This document shows positions 62,558 to 64,000 of a stretch of DNA of 64,000 nt, piece by piece. Under the pieces are notes generated by a model. The model made no database searches. It was not told the DNA's origin and saw only the letters and a list, made by a program, of their open reading frames with translations. Numbering within the stretch: the first letter of the stretch is position 1; every line of letters begins with the position of its first letter. Location of the stretch: the NCBI GenBank assembly GCA_030849075.1, contig JASAOO010003541.1:1-64000 (forward strand), written 5' to 3'. The stretch comes from Zelonia costaricensis. Its lineage: Eukaryota; Euglenozoa; Kinetoplastea; Trypanosomatida; Trypanosomatidae. A program made the position numbers and the translations under genes.

Positions 62558-64000
62558 TTAATCGTCAGAGTCGAGCAGCAGCGCGACGCTTTCCAGAACC
62601 CACAGGGAGGGGTGTACGTCCGAGGGCAGATCAGCCATAAACACCAGGCCGACGCCGGCGGCACTACGGCGGTCGCCGTTGACGTACACCGGCGTCTTGA
62701 AGGTGCCGACCGTCTTCACACGCGACGTCTCCGTCGGCACAATCTGCATGACGGGCAGCTCCGCGATGAGCTGCTTCTTGAACTGCGGGGCCAGGGCGCG
62801 GCGCTCGGCGTCCCAGCGGGCGCCTTCGAGGTAGAGGCCGCTGACGTACGCACCGTCCTCGGGGGCGGCCGTGACATCCTCCGACCTTGCGAAGGTCGTC
62901 ACGGTCGTCATCATGGTGGAGCGGTCCAGCGGCCAGCGGTACTTGCGGCACGTCACCTGCACCAGCGCGGACAGGTACGAGTCGGGCACCATGAGCCCCG
63001 ACAGCCACACGCACTTCGGCTCGCCGTTCTGGTTCCACAGGAGGTACTGCTGGTAGCGGCGCTGGAAGTGCGCGATCCAGCGGCCGAGGTTCTTGCGCGT
63101 TGCCGGGGCGTAGCGGCGCCACGCCGGGGGCAGCTGTCCATTGTCCAGGGCCGAGGCGAGCTCGTCCAGCTCGCTGCTCATGCCAATAACGCCGGCCAGC
63201 GCCTTCTTCAGCTCCTTCAGTGAGCTCGTCATGACCTGAACCAGCTTGTTCCACCGCTCCATCTCCTGCAGCAGCACCACCTGCGTCGGCTGCACCGCGT
63301 CGTAGCCGGCGGCGGTGGCTCGCTCCGTCTCCTTGCGCATCACCGCCTTGATGTCGAAGGGCTGCGGGATCTGCACGAGGATCTCCTCCGTGAACTTGGT
63401 CAGCTTCGACTCTCGCGTCTCCTCCCCGACGGCGACGCTGCTGACGCGCGGCATGAGCTCGATCAGGCTCGCCCACAGCGTCTCGGTCGAGTGCCGCAGG
63501 TAGCCAGTCTCAGCGTTCGGGTGCAGGCCGAAGACGTCCGGCGCGTTCGCGTTCGGGAAGGAGTCGACCTGCGCCACCATCTGCACCAGCGTCACCTTCT
63601 TCTCCGGGTCGGTGCTGCCGGCTGGCAGGCAGTAGTCTGCGACGCCCGGCTCGACGAAGAAGTGGAAGGGCTGGAAGGTGTCGAAGAGGTAGTCGCCAAA
63701 GTACTCGGCGAGGTAGGTCTGCACGATGCGGCGGTCCATGCCGTCCGTCACGCGGCCGCCGTACATGGCCTCGCCGACGAGGTAGCGCAGCGTCTCCCAC
63801 GGCAGCGGGTCCTTGTTGAGGTACGCCTTGGTCAGGTACGTGTCGAGCAGCCGCATCGACACGGTGAAGTCCGTCTCGTTGAAGTCGTACACGACGTTCC
63901 AGCCGATCTTGCCGTACTTGCGCCGCTCCTGCACCACCGCGTGGAAGAAGGCCAGGGTGAAGACGAGGGGGCGGAAGGCCCAGTGCGGGCACACGTCCAG
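62558..64000 (-). CDS. Axonemal dynein heavy chain, C-terminal part (DNAH10/inner-arm I1 beta-like)
   Basis: The window edge cuts this gene; the last 480 residues and the TAA stop are inside. It is the final part of the AAA ring and the C-terminal domain of a dynein heavy chain, a motor of the flagellar axoneme. The start of the visible part, [20 protein letters not shown] followed by DFNETDFTV, is the conserved AAA6 segment; [13 protein letters not shown] and [10 protein letters not shown] follow. [12 protein letters not shown] precedes the C-terminal helices, and [20 protein letters not shown], then [13 protein letters not shown], are in the C-terminal domain. [12 protein letters not shown] and [10 protein letters not shown] fit DNAH10 (inner-arm dynein f/I1 beta) better than outer-arm or cytoplasmic chains as I recall them. 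The subtype is less sure than the family. Confidence 0.93.
   Translation of the reverse strand: MDVCPHWAFRPLVFTLAFFHAVVQERRKYGKIGWNVVYDFNETDFTVSMRLLDTYLTKAYLNKDPLPWETLRYLVGEAMYGGRVTDGMDRRIVQTYLAEYFGDYLFDTFQPFHFFVEPGVADYCLPAGSTDPEKKVTLVQMVAQVDSFPNANAPDVFGLHPNAETGYLRHSTETLWASLIELMPRVSSVAVGEETRESKLTKFTEEILVQIPQPFDIKAVMRKETERATAAGYDAVQPTQVVLLQEMERWNKLVQVMTSSLKELKKALAGVIGMSSELDELASALDNGQLPPAWRRYAPATRKNLGRWIAHFQRRYQQYLLWNQNGEPKCVWLSGLMVPDSYLSALVQVTCRKYRWPLDRSTMMTTVTTFARSEDVTAAPEDGAYVSGLYLEGARWDAERRALAPQFKKQLIAELPVMQIVPTETSRVKTVGTFKTPVYVNGDRRSAAGVGLVFMADLPSDVHPSLWVLESVALLLDSDD

Overview
The window looks like nuclear chromosomal DNA of a trypanosomatid kinetoplastid, most likely of the Leishmania/Crithidia/Leptomonas group. 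The DNA is GC-rich, and every protein gene that can be recognised is intronless and lies on the minus strand. The gaps of roughly 0.6-3.3 kb are full of polypurine runs, G runs of up to 18 and (GT/CA)n tracts. Read on the minus strand these are the polypyrimidine signals that guide spliced-leader trans-splicing and polyadenylation. A PDZ-containing TOR kinase, a protein type known only from kinetoplastids, confirms the lineage. The genus cannot be decided from this window alone. I see no strand switch, tRNA, rRNA, CRISPR array or bacterial-type element.

Layout, following transcription from right (64000) to left (1): the C-terminal part of an axonemal dynein heavy chain (DNAH10-like); a one-pass membrane protein; a mitochondrial PDK/BCKDK-type kinase; the cytochrome oxidase assembly factor COA5/PET191, followed by a 35-codon PET117-like micro-ORF; an FCP1/SCP-type phosphatase; a BPI/LBP-family protein; the 2641-residue TOR3/TOR-like 1 kinase; a pyruvate/indolepyruvate decarboxylase; a doubtful 79-codon ORF; an STPGR-motif protein; two PIG-Y-like two-pass membrane proteins; an unrecognised 314-residue protein; a UFD4/TRIP12-like HECT ligase; AP-1 gamma-adaptin; the H/ACA snoRNP protein NHP2; Rgp1; the UFM1 protease UfSP2; two mitochondrial membrane proteins; the Rab geranylgeranyltransferase beta subunit; a mitochondrial protein without a known domain; and a GAF-domain protein.

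The genes form one polycistronic unit, not a functional operon. Themes do recur: Golgi/endosome traffic (Rgp1, AP-1 gamma, RabGGTase beta), mitochondrial biogenesis and carbon metabolism (COA5, PET117-like ORF, PDK-like kinase, mitochondrial membrane proteins), ubiquitin-like systems (UfSP2, HECT ligase), GPI-anchor synthesis (PIG-Y pair) and the flagellum (dynein, STPGR protein).

Points most worth a second look: the PIG-Y pair; the TOR FATC domain split by about 63 residues and without cysteines; the PET117-like micro-ORF beside COA5; coding-like islands on the antisense (plus) strand near 6.7-7.1 kb; and an assembly join at a single N (position 8766) flanked by the same 115-base sequence twice. 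Start codons were set at the first true ATG; several longer reading frames begin only at GTG, TTG or CTG and were trimmed.
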